Below, piece by piece: positions 1-8,156 of a stretch of 64,000 nucleotides of DNA; positions within the stretch are counted from its first letter, which is position 1; each line of letters opens with the position of its first letter. The stretch is from CAYXDO01 sp964463485 (GTDB lineage Bacteria > Myxococcota > Kuafuiibacteriia > Kuafuiibacteriales > Kuafuiibacteriaceae), in assembly GCA_964463485.1 (NCBI GenBank), contig CAYXDO010000033.1, forward strand, positions 1 to 64,000, given 5' to 3'. Below the pieces are notes generated by a model, which was not told the origin of the DNA, did not search any database, and was given only the letters and a program-made list of their open reading frames with translations. Position numbers and translations under genes: made by a program.

Positions 1-350
1 CCCATTCGCCATCCAGACCGATAAACCTCAATCACCGGCCACCGACAATGAAGGGTGCAGGTCCACGACCGACGGCTGGGGACGTCTTCATGAAGACCAA
101 GATGCTCAAGGCAGCGCAGAGCCGCGGGACCGTGCAGAAGAATGTGTTCGAGTGGACGCGCGGTGAGTACGGCGACAAGTACCAGCTCGTCGTCACCGCG
201 AAGGCGAATCGACCGCGCCACGCGAACGACACTCAGCGGTTCGCGGTCGTTGTTGCACTCGAGCGCGATGACGACGCCGTGAATGTCTACTCACTCGTTC
301 GTGCTCGGCTCGACGCTGGCCGCGTGCGGGTTCGCGTCGGTGGCCCGTGA
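1..350 (+). CDS. 3' end of an unidentified protein (partial)
   Basis: A plus-strand frame is open from the left edge to a TGA at 348-350, so only the C-terminal part is present and the ATG at 48 need not be the start. The readable tail has the pattern FEWTRGEYGDKYQLVVTAKA followed by FAVVVALE and VYSLVRARL, which looks like a folded beta-rich C-terminal domain rather than random coding. It faintly resembles the tail that follows some subtilase (S8) peptidase domains, but the catalytic part lies outside the window and I cannot name the family with confidence. The next 1.2 kb lacks a convincing gene, so this is the border of a poorly conserved stretch. Confidence 0.45.
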   Translation, partial: HSPSRPINLNHRPPTMKGAGPRPTAGDVFMKTKMLKAAQSRGTVQKNVFEWTRGEYGDKYQLVVTAKANRPRHANDTQRFAVVVALERDDDAVNVYSLVRARLDAGRVRVRVGGP

Positions 351-1549
351 TGGTATGAGCTGCCGGTCGACGCTCTGGTTCGCGCACGAGCGACTCACGC
401 GGCAACCTCCAGTCGGGAACGGCGTACTCGACCTCGCCCTTTTAGAGACCCTTCACAGTTCGTCCGCCTCCACCCCGAATTTCAAAGTCTTCCAACGCAA
501 GAATGGCTCGCGCCTTGGTATCAACAAAGAGGTCGCCCGCGTGCCCGTTCTCCATGTCCCCAGCATAGCGGCCGAATGGGCCAAGAATACCGAGTTGCGA
601 TAAACGGGTAGCTTCGCTCGCGTCGATTGCGCGCAACCGGAGCACGGCGGCCTCGACTAGGCGGCGACTCGGCCGTACACTCCGCCGAGTTTGCAGTGAG
701 CGGCTCGATACTCTTCCGGCTTGAGCTCGAACTGACCAAGGCCGACCTTCGAGTGTTGCTCGACGCCGTTGCGGCCGCCGAAGAGGGTCGAGCGCCGACC
801 CCCAAAGGTCTATCGAGGAGTCGCTCCCGAGCCGGGGAAACGGTGATTAGCGCCTCTCACAATCAGTTTGCCCTCGTTCCGGGCGGAGTCGCACTTCATG
901 GACTTCCTCCGATTGCGACTCGACCGATTGCCATCCCCTCCGGACTTGTTCCGCGCCACCTCATTCTCAGGCTGTTGGGCGACAAGGTAAGCCTGATGTT
1001 GTTGGTGGGTCTGCCACCTCACAAGCGCGTCTACAATTCATCCGCGATATATGTCACCGACGAAGTAAAACCTCGCGCGGTGCAGGGGGGAGCGCCATCG
1101 TTAGGGCGTCGGCGCTGAGCCGAGGGGTACCATCGAGGCTGGAGCGAAGCGGCCCATCGAAAACGACGCCCCCTTCTGGCAGGCGAGCTCCGCGACGTAC
1201 TTCGACCTTTGAGAACCGGTGCTCGCATGGTTGTTTGGAGCTCAAACGAAGTCGTGTGTCGTCGCCGTTAGCGTGTCGCGCGCTCGATCCGAACGCGCAC
1301 GGGAGGGAGGGTCCGGCGCAGACGTTTGCGGCCGCAGGTTCAACTTCTGAACGTGGGCCTCGTCGTGCCATCGGCGGAGTTTGGTGGACTGTCGCGACCG
1401 AGGCAACGGACGACGTCGGCGCATGCGACCTTTGAGCCCCTAGGGGCCTCGGCCGCTTCGCGGCCGGGGCCGGGGGCTCGCGTTGTGTCTCCTGGCGTGC
1501 TCCGGCTCTCGATGACGTGTCTCTCGCCCTGGCGGCTCAAAGGTCGTGA
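351..1549. other. 1.2-kb stretch without a convincing gene
   Basis: No open frame here has recognisable domain content. The longest (627-1118, plus) has no RBS and Arg-rich ends, and looks like decayed or non-coding DNA. The interval does contain repeats: an 11-bp motif CGACCTTTGAG at 1203-1213 and 1426-1436, its inverted form at 1536-1546, and a strong GC-rich hairpin at 1434-1479. It probably holds remnants left by recombination next to the AbiE-like pair. Confidence 0.5.
1426..1546. repeat. 121-bp segment bounded by 13-bp perfect inverted repeats
   Basis: CGACCTTTGAGCC at 1426-1438 is the exact reverse complement of 1534-1546. Inside lies a GC-rich hairpin (1434-1479, GAGCCCC against GGGGCTC with an inner CGGCCG/CGGCCG stem). 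A third copy of the first 11 bp lies at 1203. The arrangement resembles a tiny MITE-like element or a bidirectional terminator just 3' of the AbiEii-like gene (stop at 1550). No transposase or obvious target duplication was seen. Confidence 0.45.
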
Positions 1550-2410
1550 CTAGGGATCGGTGCTTGTGAGCTGCCTCAGCAGCGCGTTTACGAAGCCGAC
1601 GACATCGGCCTCGATAATCGCGTCTCGGGTGCCCACGATGAATGCGGCCACACGAAGCGGTCCGACTGCGTCTGGGTCGACGAAGTCACGACGCAAGACC
1701 TCGAGTGCTCGCTGGGCCTCGACATCAGCGAGGAGGGGCAAGAGCTTCACGACGACGTCCTCGAGACCCGTGCCAAAGTTCCGCAAGACGTAGAACAAGT
1801 CGTACGCGTCTTTGTTCTCGCCGCGACCGTCGAAGGCGAGCGCTTTGAGCACGATGAAGGCGCCCGCACCGCAGACCCAGATCTCGCGCCTCGCCTTCTC
1901 ACCGAAGAGGGTACGGCCGTCGAGCGTGATGCGCTCGCGATCTCGGAACGCGAGCTTGAGGCCAGGCGCGATGATCGCGGCGAAGTCGGGCTCGATGTTG
2001 CGAAGGCGACCTCCTCTGTCCGTGGCAAGCGAGGGTTCGATGAGGAAGTCGACGGTGACGCTTGCAGATCTGACTCCGGCGATCTTCCAGCGCTGCCGCG
2101 TCGGGTTACCTTCGGCGTTCGTGTCCATCACGAAGCCTGCGGCACGCAGGCGTTCGGTGAGCGTGCGGTAACGGCCTTCGTCGAGCAGCGCGAGCGTGAG
2201 CCCGACATCGAGGTCCATCGTTCCTGCGTGCGGATCGGTACCTTCGGGCAGTGCGTCTTGGTCGATGATGAGCGACGGTACGAGGCCCCCGACGACGATG
2301 AGCTCGTCCATTAGATCTCCGAGCTTCGTCGCGACGTACAAGCATGTTGCGCGCACGAGCTCGACTTGTTCGCTCTTGTATTCGGAGGCTCTCTTTGGCT
2401 TCTCGGTCAT
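1550..2410 (-). CDS. AbiEii-like nucleotidyltransferase toxin
   Basis: The product has 286 residues. The N-terminal third carries the signature of DNA polymerase beta-type nucleotidyltransferases: VVGGLVPSLI around residues 39-48, then GTMDLDVGL around 63-71, giving the GG helix and the paired Asp of the metal site. This is the arrangement of the AbiEii/AbiGii toxin family, which in type IV toxin-antitoxin systems acts as a nucleotidyltransferase that stops growth, often in response to phage. The start overlaps the stop of the upstream gene by four bases (ATGA), so the pair is translationally coupled, with the partner first as expected for an antitoxin. The C-terminal half (KALAFDGRGENKDAYDLFYVLR) has the usual family helix. 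Family assignment is by motif reading only, and activity is inferred. Confidence 0.75.
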   Translation of the reverse strand: MTEKPKRASEYKSEQVELVRATCLYVATKLGDLMDELIVVGGLVPSLIIDQDALPEGTDPHAGTMDLDVGLTLALLDEGRYRTLTERLRAAGFVMDTNAEGNPTRQRWKIAGVRSASVTVDFLIEPSLATDRGGRLRNIEPDFAAIIAPGLKLAFRDRERITLDGRTLFGEKARREIWVCGAGAFIVLKALAFDGRGENKDAYDLFYVLRNFGTGLEDVVVKLLPLLADVEAQRALEVLRRDFVDPDAVGPLRVAAFIVGTRDAIIEADVVGFVNALLRQLTSTDP

Positions 2411-3573
2411 GGCTCACGCTTCTCGAGGAGCTCGGCGCGAAGACGATCGGCTGCTTCGGTCGCCCGTTCGGGATGGGCTTTGAGGTCGAGGTACGCCTGC
2501 ACCGGATGGACGCACCGGATGCCATCGCGGTCCTCGGCGCCGTGGAAGACACCAACGTCGTTTGGAACGACGAGCCAGAGGTTCGCTCCACGTACGTCCT
2601 CGCGGAAGCCGAGCTGGGCCTTCAGCTCGTCGGACGGCTCGTCTTCGAGGAAGAACGTCGCGATACGGTACCCAGCGAAGTGCGTCATCTGCCAGGCGGC
2701 CGCGAGGCCCGTCGCGGCATGCGTGACGTTTGCATGAGCGAGAGCGTCGCTCACCTTGTGCGCCAAGGCATCGCCGGAGCGAGCCGCGACGTGGCCTTGA
2801 ATGATCGTGTGCTTCGAGAACTGGTATGCCTCGCGCCAGGCCTCGAGGAGAAGCGAAGCATCCCGCACACGAACGGGAGGCCGACTACGGTAGCTTCCGC
2901 CAGTGCCGTCACCGTTAGCGGCGCCAGGCGCCGATCCATAGCCGAAGCCACCGCCGAATCCGTCACCTTCGCCATTCACACCGACTCGAGCGACGTAACC
3001 ATCAGCTTCGAGCCTCGCGACGATGCGGCTCACGAAGCCTTCGGTCATGTCGGTGGCTCTTGCGATCTCGCGCTGGGTGACTGATCGCGCTGGATCCATG
3101 AGCAACCATCGGACAACGCGCGCGCTCTTCGGGGAGAAGACGTTCGAGGGACGGCCAGGGTTCTTGAACAAGTTCGGCCGACCATCGATGATCACGCGAA
3201 GGCCAGGCGCGACGATGTGAGCATTGCCGCTGAGGTCCATCCACGAGACCTGCGCGGCTTCACACGCCCGTCGACCGACCTCGCTCATGAACGGAACGGC
3301 TACCAGCGGAATGCTTCGCTTGCCGTGGGCGTGCGCACGTTCGGAGGCGGCTTGCGCGAGAGCCGCGACCTGACCAGGCGACCCATTGGCTTCGATCTCG
3401 ACCACGAAGCTGTGACCGCCCGATGAGACCAGCAGGTCGTGCCCGGAGCGACGACCGCGACGGCCCGGAACCTTCACGTCCGCGGGCGCGCCGAGGATCT
3501 GCGCGAGCGCGTTGGGTAACTGCTTTTCAAGCAGACGATGGCTTTCGGTCGCCACAGCTTCACTAAACAGCAT
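2407..3573 (-). CDS. AbiEi-like antitoxin / winged-helix DNA-binding protein
   Basis: The product has 388 residues and precedes the nucleotidyltransferase gene with an ATGA overlap. The N-terminal half contains a nuclease-like or AbiEi-like fold (GHDLLVSSGGHSFVVEIEAN). A winged-helix segment follows around residues 150-200 (VVRWLLMDPARSVTQREIAR...GFVSRIVARLEADGYV). Antitoxins of the AbiE type pair a winged helix with a C-terminal antitoxin domain and repress their own promoter. Here a palindrome and regularly spaced TTCAC half-sites lie at the start codon, which fits autoregulation. An odd glycine-rich segment (about residues 200-240, NGEGDGFGGGFGYGS and following) separates the winged helix from the C-terminal domain and may be a flexible linker or a repeat expansion. 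It is longer than typical AbiEi proteins, so it could be a related but distinct regulator. Confidence 0.6.
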   Translation of the reverse strand: MLFSEAVATESHRLLEKQLPNALAQILGAPADVKVPGRRGRRSGHDLLVSSGGHSFVVEIEANGSPGQVAALAQAASERAHAHGKRSIPLVAVPFMSEVGRRACEAAQVSWMDLSGNAHIVAPGLRVIIDGRPNLFKNPGRPSNVFSPKSARVVRWLLMDPARSVTQREIARATDMTEGFVSRIVARLEADGYVARVGVNGEGDGFGGGFGYGSAPGAANGDGTGGSYRSRPPVRVRDASLLLEAWREAYQFSKHTIIQGHVAARSGDALAHKVSDALAHANVTHAATGLAAAWQMTHFAGYRIATFFLEDEPSDELKAQLGFREDVRGANLWLVVPNDVGVFHGAEDRDGIRCVHPVQAYLDLKAHPERATEAADRLRAELLEKREP

Positions 3574-3610
3574 ACCTTCACTCTGTGGTGAAGTTGATCA
3601 ATAAAGTGAA
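3559..3610. promoter_or_regulatory. spaced TTCAC half-sites, probable operator of the AbiE-like pair
   Basis: TTCACTCTGTGGTGAA (3577-3592) is a near-perfect palindrome just upstream of the antitoxin start codon (3571-3573). A further TTCACT lies at 3559 and a further GTGAA at 3606, each exactly 18 bp from the corresponding palindrome half. Such an array is the kind of site an autoregulating winged-helix antitoxin binds. Binding is inferred. Confidence 0.5.
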
Positions 3611-3614
3611 GTCT

Positions 3615-3746
3615 ATGACAGTTGGTCGTACGAGAGCTGGGCTTGATGCCGCGCCGCAGAAGACGCGGTACCAGCACGCCACCGCGTTCGCCATCCTCGC
3701 CGCCGAGGAGTATGTTCAGCTCCGCCTCGACGCAGGTGCCCGATGA
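3615..3746 (+). CDS. small ORF, 43 codons, divergent from the AbiE-like pair
   Basis: This frame starts 5 bp beyond the TTCAC/GTGAA sites and reads MTVGRTRAGLDAAPQKTRYQ then HATAFAILAAEEYVQLRLDA. The second half looks like an amphipathic helix. Its TGA overlaps the ATG of a second short frame (3743-3877). I do not recognise it. It could be a short divergent protein under the same operator or the remnant of a larger DNA-binding protein. Confidence 0.3.
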   Translation: MTVGRTRAGLDAAPQKTRYQHATAFAILAAEEYVQLRLDAGAR

Positions 3747-3877
3747 CGAAGATTGCGACACTGACCGGCTTCGTCGACACCTCTGTCTACGAAGTGACCT
3801 CTCGCTCATTCGGTGTCCCGAAGCGCGACTTCAAATCGAGAAGACCAGGTCGAGCTGAGCGAGCAGGACCGGCATGA
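3743..3877 (+). CDS. small ORF, 44 codons, ATGA-coupled to the preceding one
   Basis: It begins MTKIATLTGFVDTSVYEVTS and ends in a basic tail rich in Arg. The only support is the four-base overlap with the previous frame. No family is recognised and it may be a decayed gene end. Confidence 0.2.
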   Translation: MTKIATLTGFVDTSVYEVTSRSFGVPKRDFKSRRPGRAERAGPA

Positions 3878-3942
3878 TCGCGTACGTCGTCACGGACACT
3901 TGAGCCCGCATTTCAGAACGTCCTCGTCTGGCAGCGCCAAAC

Positions 3943-4488
3943 TCACACCCGCACCACGCCCGCTGCAAACGCCGCGAGCGCGATCGCGGTTCCCAAGATC
4001 ACCGCGGAACCGAGCCGCAATGTGCGCGCCATGCGGCCGCCAGTCGCGAACCAAGGCATGGCGGAGGTGAGTACTCGATCCGCCCCGGACAGCGTAATCA
4101 TGCCGCCCATGGCGCCGAGCAAGAACGGAACCCCGGCGACGTCTCCGAGCCAGTTCGACCAGTAGCTCCACGCACCTCCCGTCGCCTCCTCCAGCCAATC
4201 ATCGACCGCCAAGCCCCATCGATAGCCGAAGACGAGAATTACCAAGCCAACGAAGAAACCGAGGAACCCGACGCGAAGCCGACGCGCACGCGTACCCATC
4301 AATCGTTGGTCCGCGGCAACGAGCTCCGATCCCGAAACGCGGGCCTCGCGCTCCCAAAACACGGGTGGAATGATCGCGTCTCGCAAGAGGGCCCACCACT
4401 CGGTCGTCATTTTGTAGCCGCGACGCCGGACCCTCAGGGCGTCGAGTCTGGTGACCAGCAGGTCGCTAACGGACATTCGGAAACTCAT
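3943..4488 (-). CDS. small membrane protein, 181 aa
   Basis: The ATG at 4488 (MSFRMSVSDLLV) is chosen because the duplicated copy at 28.8 kb preserves exactly this start and the following codons. A longer frame upstream to 4584 is basic and unlikely. The soluble N-terminal 40 residues are followed by a strongly hydrophobic segment (GFLGFFVGLVILVFGYRWGL), a second near VPFLLGAMGGMITL and a third at the C-terminus (AVILGTAIALAAFAAGVV), so three membrane spans are likely. Function is unknown. Its 5' 128 bp are repeated in the same orientation at the far end of the BREX locus, which marks this gene as the left border of that island. Confidence 0.6.
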   Translation of the reverse strand: MSFRMSVSDLLVTRLDALRVRRRGYKMTTEWWALLRDAIIPPVFWEREARVSGSELVAADQRLMGTRARRLRVGFLGFFVGLVILVFGYRWGLAVDDWLEEATGGAWSYWSNWLGDVAGVPFLLGAMGGMITLSGADRVLTSAMPWFATGGRMARTLRLGSAVILGTAIALAAFAAGVVRV

Positions 4489-4491
4489 CGA
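4364..4491 (-). repeat. direct repeat, left copy (128 bp), border of the BREX island
   Basis: This segment contains the first 41 codons of the membrane-protein gene. It recurs at 28782-28896 in the same orientation with 4 substitutions and one 13-bp deletion (111 of 115 aligned bases identical). Everything between the copies (4492-28781) is the BREX locus and its cargo. Confidence 0.9.
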
Positions 4492-4588
4492 TTGTCTTCC
4501 TTGCGCGGCGATTCGGGGTTGCCGAAAACGGTCGAAGGCGTCTGATGATTGATTCGCACGTCTTTTCTGGCGGCTGCGGCGCATTTCC

Positions 4589-6730
4589 TCATGCGTGGGG
4601 CGGGTCGCGGAGCGCGTTTGTCCGACGGTTCGGGTTGAGCCACGCCGTCGTGCCCTCGACGTCGAGCAGGTACCGCTCGATGACTTCGAGCGCGAATCGC
4701 TCGGGCAGACAGTCCTGGAACTTACTCAGCCGGTACCCCGGCAACTTCGACAACACCGCGCGGCGTACGTCCTCCGACGCCCAGAACGCGGGCTCCGCGA
4801 GCTTCCTCGCCGCAGCGCCGATGCTCTCGTGCGTGACGCCCGCGCCGTCGATCTTCAACATGAAGTTGTCCGCTTGAACCTTGCAGCCTTGGAGGACTTC
4901 GAGGCCGTACTTCAGCGTGTGATTTACGCGGCCGCCCGCGTACGTCCACCAGCGACCGACGCCGTCGTCCAGCTGCACGGCCAACCCATCGCGGCGCAGC
5001 AGCTCGCCAAGGTCCGCGCGCTGCGAGGCCAGGTGCTCGACCGCCGTCTCGTGAACGTACGGGTAGACAGTGTCCTCCGTGAGCACCTGCCTGATGCGCT
5101 GCGACAGGTCGGCACCCAAGAACTGTGGCGTGAATCCACCCCAGCTCGGCTTCACGCCACGAGGAGCTTCGCGCACGACGACGATGCGGTCGTCGTGGTT
5201 GACGCGCTCAGCGAGCCACGCACGGCCACCGAGCAAGAAGGACGATGTGTCCTCGACGAGACGGTCCACGAAGTCTTGTTCCAGTGACCCGAGGTCGCGT
5301 GAGCCCTTCGTGACGACGCGGTACAACACCGGGCTCGAAAATACGGCGTACAGCTCGCGGAAGTTCTTGCGTCCGAAGGCACGCTCGGCCTTCTCGCCCA
5401 TGGATAGTACGCCGCCCGCTTCGAACAAGAAGTCTTTGCTCAGCATGTGAGCGACCACTTCGTCGAGCTCGGCGCGCGTGATGTCCGCGAAGTCCGGCAC
5501 GCGAGAGAGTTGCTCCCAGCAACGCTCCGCGCTGATGGCTCCGAACTGCAGCGTCATCGCCAGGAGCTGATGCACGAGCACCGGCCAACAACGCCCGGTC
5601 ACACGTACCGGCTCGACCCAGCCCGAACGTGCAAGCTCGACGAGCGCGATAGCCTGCAGCACGGCCTCGGGCGCCTCGCACAAGAACGTCGTGTTCGCCG
5701 CGGTCCCTTCACGACGGCCCGTGCGACCCATGCGTTGCATGAACGACGACACGGTCGTGGGCGCGTTGGCCTGGAAGACCAAATCGAGGTCACCGACGTC
5801 GAGCCCAAGCTCCAACGTCGAAGTACACACGATGCACGCATTGGTGCCGCGCGCGAAACGCTCCTCGGCCGCGCGCCGTTCTTCGAGCGCCACCGACGAG
5901 TGATGCACGAATACGTCCGTGCCCTTGCCGCGCATGTGGTCGGCCACACTCTCGGTGAGCGCACGAGACTGACAGAAGAAGAGCGACTTTCGACCCGCGG
6001 CACGACCCGCCGCTTCGCCCGCAAGCTCCGGCGTCGTGTTGTACAGACCCACGAACAGCTCGCGACGAGCAGGCTGCCTCGGCGGATCGACGACGACGCC
6101 CGCGCGCTTCGAGGTGCCTCCGAGCCACGTCAGGATCGCATCTGGGTTGCCGACCGTCGCGCTCAGGCCGATACGCTGCACGTCATTGCGGCTCAATGGT
6201 CGCAGCCGCTCGATGATGGACATGAGGTGCGCGCCGCGGTCGGTCCCGGCGACCGCGTGAATCTCGTCGATGATGGCCATGCGCAGGTCGGGGAACACTT
6301 TTTTGATCGGGAAGCGCGGTGAGACCAACATGACTTCGAGCGACTCAGGGGTCGTCATCAGAATCTCGGCGGGCTCGCGCGTGAACTTGCGTTTGTCGTG
6401 GTCGGAGATGTCGCCGTGCCAAACAAAGCTGCGCAGCCCGACCATCTCGGCGTAGGTCGCGATGCGTCCTTCCTGGTTGTTGAGCAGCGCTTTGATCGGC
6501 GCGATGTAGAGCACGCCAACACCTTCAGGCTCACGCGTAACGAGGTCCGCGAGCGCCGGGAACATCGCGGCTTCGGTCTTGCCGCCCGCCGTCGGCGCGA
6601 GCACCACGGCGTTCTTGCCGTCGAGGATCGCCTCGCCCGCAAGCTCCTGCACCGGCCTCAAGCTCGTCCAACCGAGCCGCGCCACGATGGCCTCCTGCAG
6701 CCGCGCCGGTAACCGCGAGAATGTACTCAC
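4589..6730 (-). CDS. brxHI: BREX DNA/RNA helicase BrxHI (Lhr-like SF2)
   Basis: The product has 713 residues. The superfamily 2 helicase motifs are plain: Q-motif-like RPVQ at 25-28, Walker A APTAGGKT at 45-52, DEIH at 155-158, SAT at 190-192, QRMGRTGRR at 332-340 in the second RecA domain. The long C-terminal extension (about 370-713) matches the winged-helix and accessory region of Lhr-like helicases. BrxHI is the helicase of BREX types 2 and 6 and is the last gene of the operon here, 115 bp after brxD. It presumably remodels DNA or R-loops during phage recognition or methylation, but its role in BREX is not settled. The DEIH rather than DEAH/DEVH box is seen in this subgroup. Confidence 0.88.
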   Translation of the reverse strand: MSTFSRLPARLQEAIVARLGWTSLRPVQELAGEAILDGKNAVVLAPTAGGKTEAAMFPALADLVTREPEGVGVLYIAPIKALLNNQEGRIATYAEMVGLRSFVWHGDISDHDKRKFTREPAEILMTTPESLEVMLVSPRFPIKKVFPDLRMAIIDEIHAVAGTDRGAHLMSIIERLRPLSRNDVQRIGLSATVGNPDAILTWLGGTSKRAGVVVDPPRQPARRELFVGLYNTTPELAGEAAGRAAGRKSLFFCQSRALTESVADHMRGKGTDVFVHHSSVALEERRAAEERFARGTNACIVCTSTLELGLDVGDLDLVFQANAPTTVSSFMQRMGRTGRREGTAANTTFLCEAPEAVLQAIALVELARSGWVEPVRVTGRCWPVLVHQLLAMTLQFGAISAERCWEQLSRVPDFADITRAELDEVVAHMLSKDFLFEAGGVLSMGEKAERAFGRKNFRELYAVFSSPVLYRVVTKGSRDLGSLEQDFVDRLVEDTSSFLLGGRAWLAERVNHDDRIVVVREAPRGVKPSWGGFTPQFLGADLSQRIRQVLTEDTVYPYVHETAVEHLASQRADLGELLRRDGLAVQLDDGVGRWWTYAGGRVNHTLKYGLEVLQGCKVQADNFMLKIDGAGVTHESIGAAARKLAEPAFWASEDVRRAVLSKLPGYRLSKFQDCLPERFALEVIERYLLDVEGTTAWLNPNRRTNALRDPPHA

Positions 6731-6845
6731 GTCGATGTCTCACGGACGCGCCTCTTCTCTGCGTCTGCCGACCTTCGCCTATCGTGGCAGTTGAAGTTCT
6801 CCTGCTGACGCGAGTTCATCTCGGAATACGAAAGCTCGTTGAACA

Positions 6846-8156
6846 TCAGAACTCCAGGCTCGTGACCGCGTAGCCCTTGTCGTCGTCAGGCTCGGGCTCG
6901 TAGTCGATGGGCTTCTTGCCGTCGGTGGCTCGCTGCTCCTGAACGGTCGGTGGCGGCGGCGGAATCGACACGCCCGGATTCTCGGCGATGGTGTCGAGGA
7001 GGTTGACGAAGCGACGTAAGAACTGTCGCGGCACGACGCCGACGTCCCCTCTGAAGCCCGCGGTCACTTCGTCTACGAGCGCCGCGATGCGCTCGGACGT
7101 AACCTTGGCCTGCACGTCGTTCGGGTCGGGCGCGGGGTACAACTCGCGCAGCCGGAGCGCGACGTCCTTGAGGCGCTCCCGGTCGAAGGGCCGCAGCTCG
7201 AGCTGCGGCTGCCGCGTCGTGACGAGCCCGCCTTCGTTCAAGAACTGGATGCGATCGTGTAGCGGCTGGAGCCCCGCGACACCACGGCGCGTGTCGTAGA
7301 ACTCGGGCGTGCCCGTGAACATCCAGAGCAGACCTTTGTAGCGATCAGCCGCATCGAGAATCTGGCGGATGCCATTGAGCGACTTGCCCCGCACGTCTTG
7401 GCGCATGCGCAAGATCGTCTCGGCTTCGTCGATGACGATGACGAGCCCCTTGTAGCCCGCGGCCTTCACGACCTCCAAGATGCCGAGCAAATAGTCCATC
7501 GCATCGCGGCTCGTGATCTCGCCCTTGATGCCCGCGGCGCGCTTCTCGGCCGCGCCGACATTGCCGCTGCCTCCGAGCCACGACAGTAGCGCACCTGCTT
7601 CGCGCACTTGCCCGGCTTGCTTGAACGCGAAGACCTCACGCAACACACGCGCGAGGTCTTCGGGGGCCTTACCGCCGGTGAGCGATGCCAGCTCTTCACC
7701 GATGCGCTTCGAGACCTTCTCGTCGAAGTCGGGTGCATCGGCGTCAGCGCCTCCGGCGATGAGTGCGTCCTCGACCTTGCCGACCCAACGGTCGATGATG
7801 TCGCCGAGCGCGCCGCGCGGACATGTCTGAGTCCCAAGCTCCTGCACGACCTTGCGGTACACATCGTCGAACTTATGGAAGTGCAGATCGTTGTCCGAGA
7901 CGACCACGAAGCTCGTCGCGAAGCCGCGTGCTCGAGCGTCCGCCAACGCGAGCCGCGCCATGAAGCTTTTTCCGCATCCAAACCCACCGCGCAGGAACTT
8001 GAAGACGCCCTCGCCGTTCGCCGCGAGATCCAACACGCGTGAAATCTCGGCACGCTGGCGCTCTATGCCGACAGCGAAAGTGTCGAGGCCACGCTCGGGC
8101 ACGACGCCGGAGCGAAGGCGCTCGAAGATGTGCTCTCGGTCGCGACTGCTAATCAT
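6846..8156 (-). CDS. brxD: BREX ATP-binding protein BrxD
   Basis: The product has 436 residues with a P-loop (GGFGCGKS, 57-64), Walker B IVIDEAE (240-246) and a sensor-like segment WMFTGTPEFYDTRRGV. This matches the BrxD family of P-loop ATPases (DUF2791-like) found with brxHI in type 2 and type 6 BREX. The start codon directly follows the pglZ stop with no gap, so the genes are one transcript. The C-terminal tail is proline- and charge-rich (PPPPPTVQEQRATDGKKP). BrxD probably couples ATP use to the helicase encoded next. No key residue looks missing. Confidence 0.88.
   Translation of the reverse strand: MISSRDREHIFERLRSGVVPERGLDTFAVGIERQRAEISRVLDLAANGEGVFKFLRGGFGCGKSFMARLALADARARGFATSFVVVSDNDLHFHKFDDVYRKVVQELGTQTCPRGALGDIIDRWVGKVEDALIAGGADADAPDFDEKVSKRIGEELASLTGGKAPEDLARVLREVFAFKQAGQVREAGALLSWLGGSGNVGAAEKRAAGIKGEITSRDAMDYLLGILEVVKAAGYKGLVIVIDEAETILRMRQDVRGKSLNGIRQILDAADRYKGLLWMFTGTPEFYDTRRGVAGLQPLHDRIQFLNEGGLVTTRQPQLELRPFDRERLKDVALRLRELYPAPDPNDVQAKVTSERIAALVDEVTAGFRGDVGVVPRQFLRRFVNLLDTIAENPGVSIPPPPPTVQEQRATDGKKPIDYEPEPDDDKGYAVTSLEF

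Noticed and set aside
627..1118. 163-codon plus-strand open frame
   Set aside because: No RBS, Arg-rich irregular composition and no recognisable domain. It overlaps repeats and frames on the other strand.
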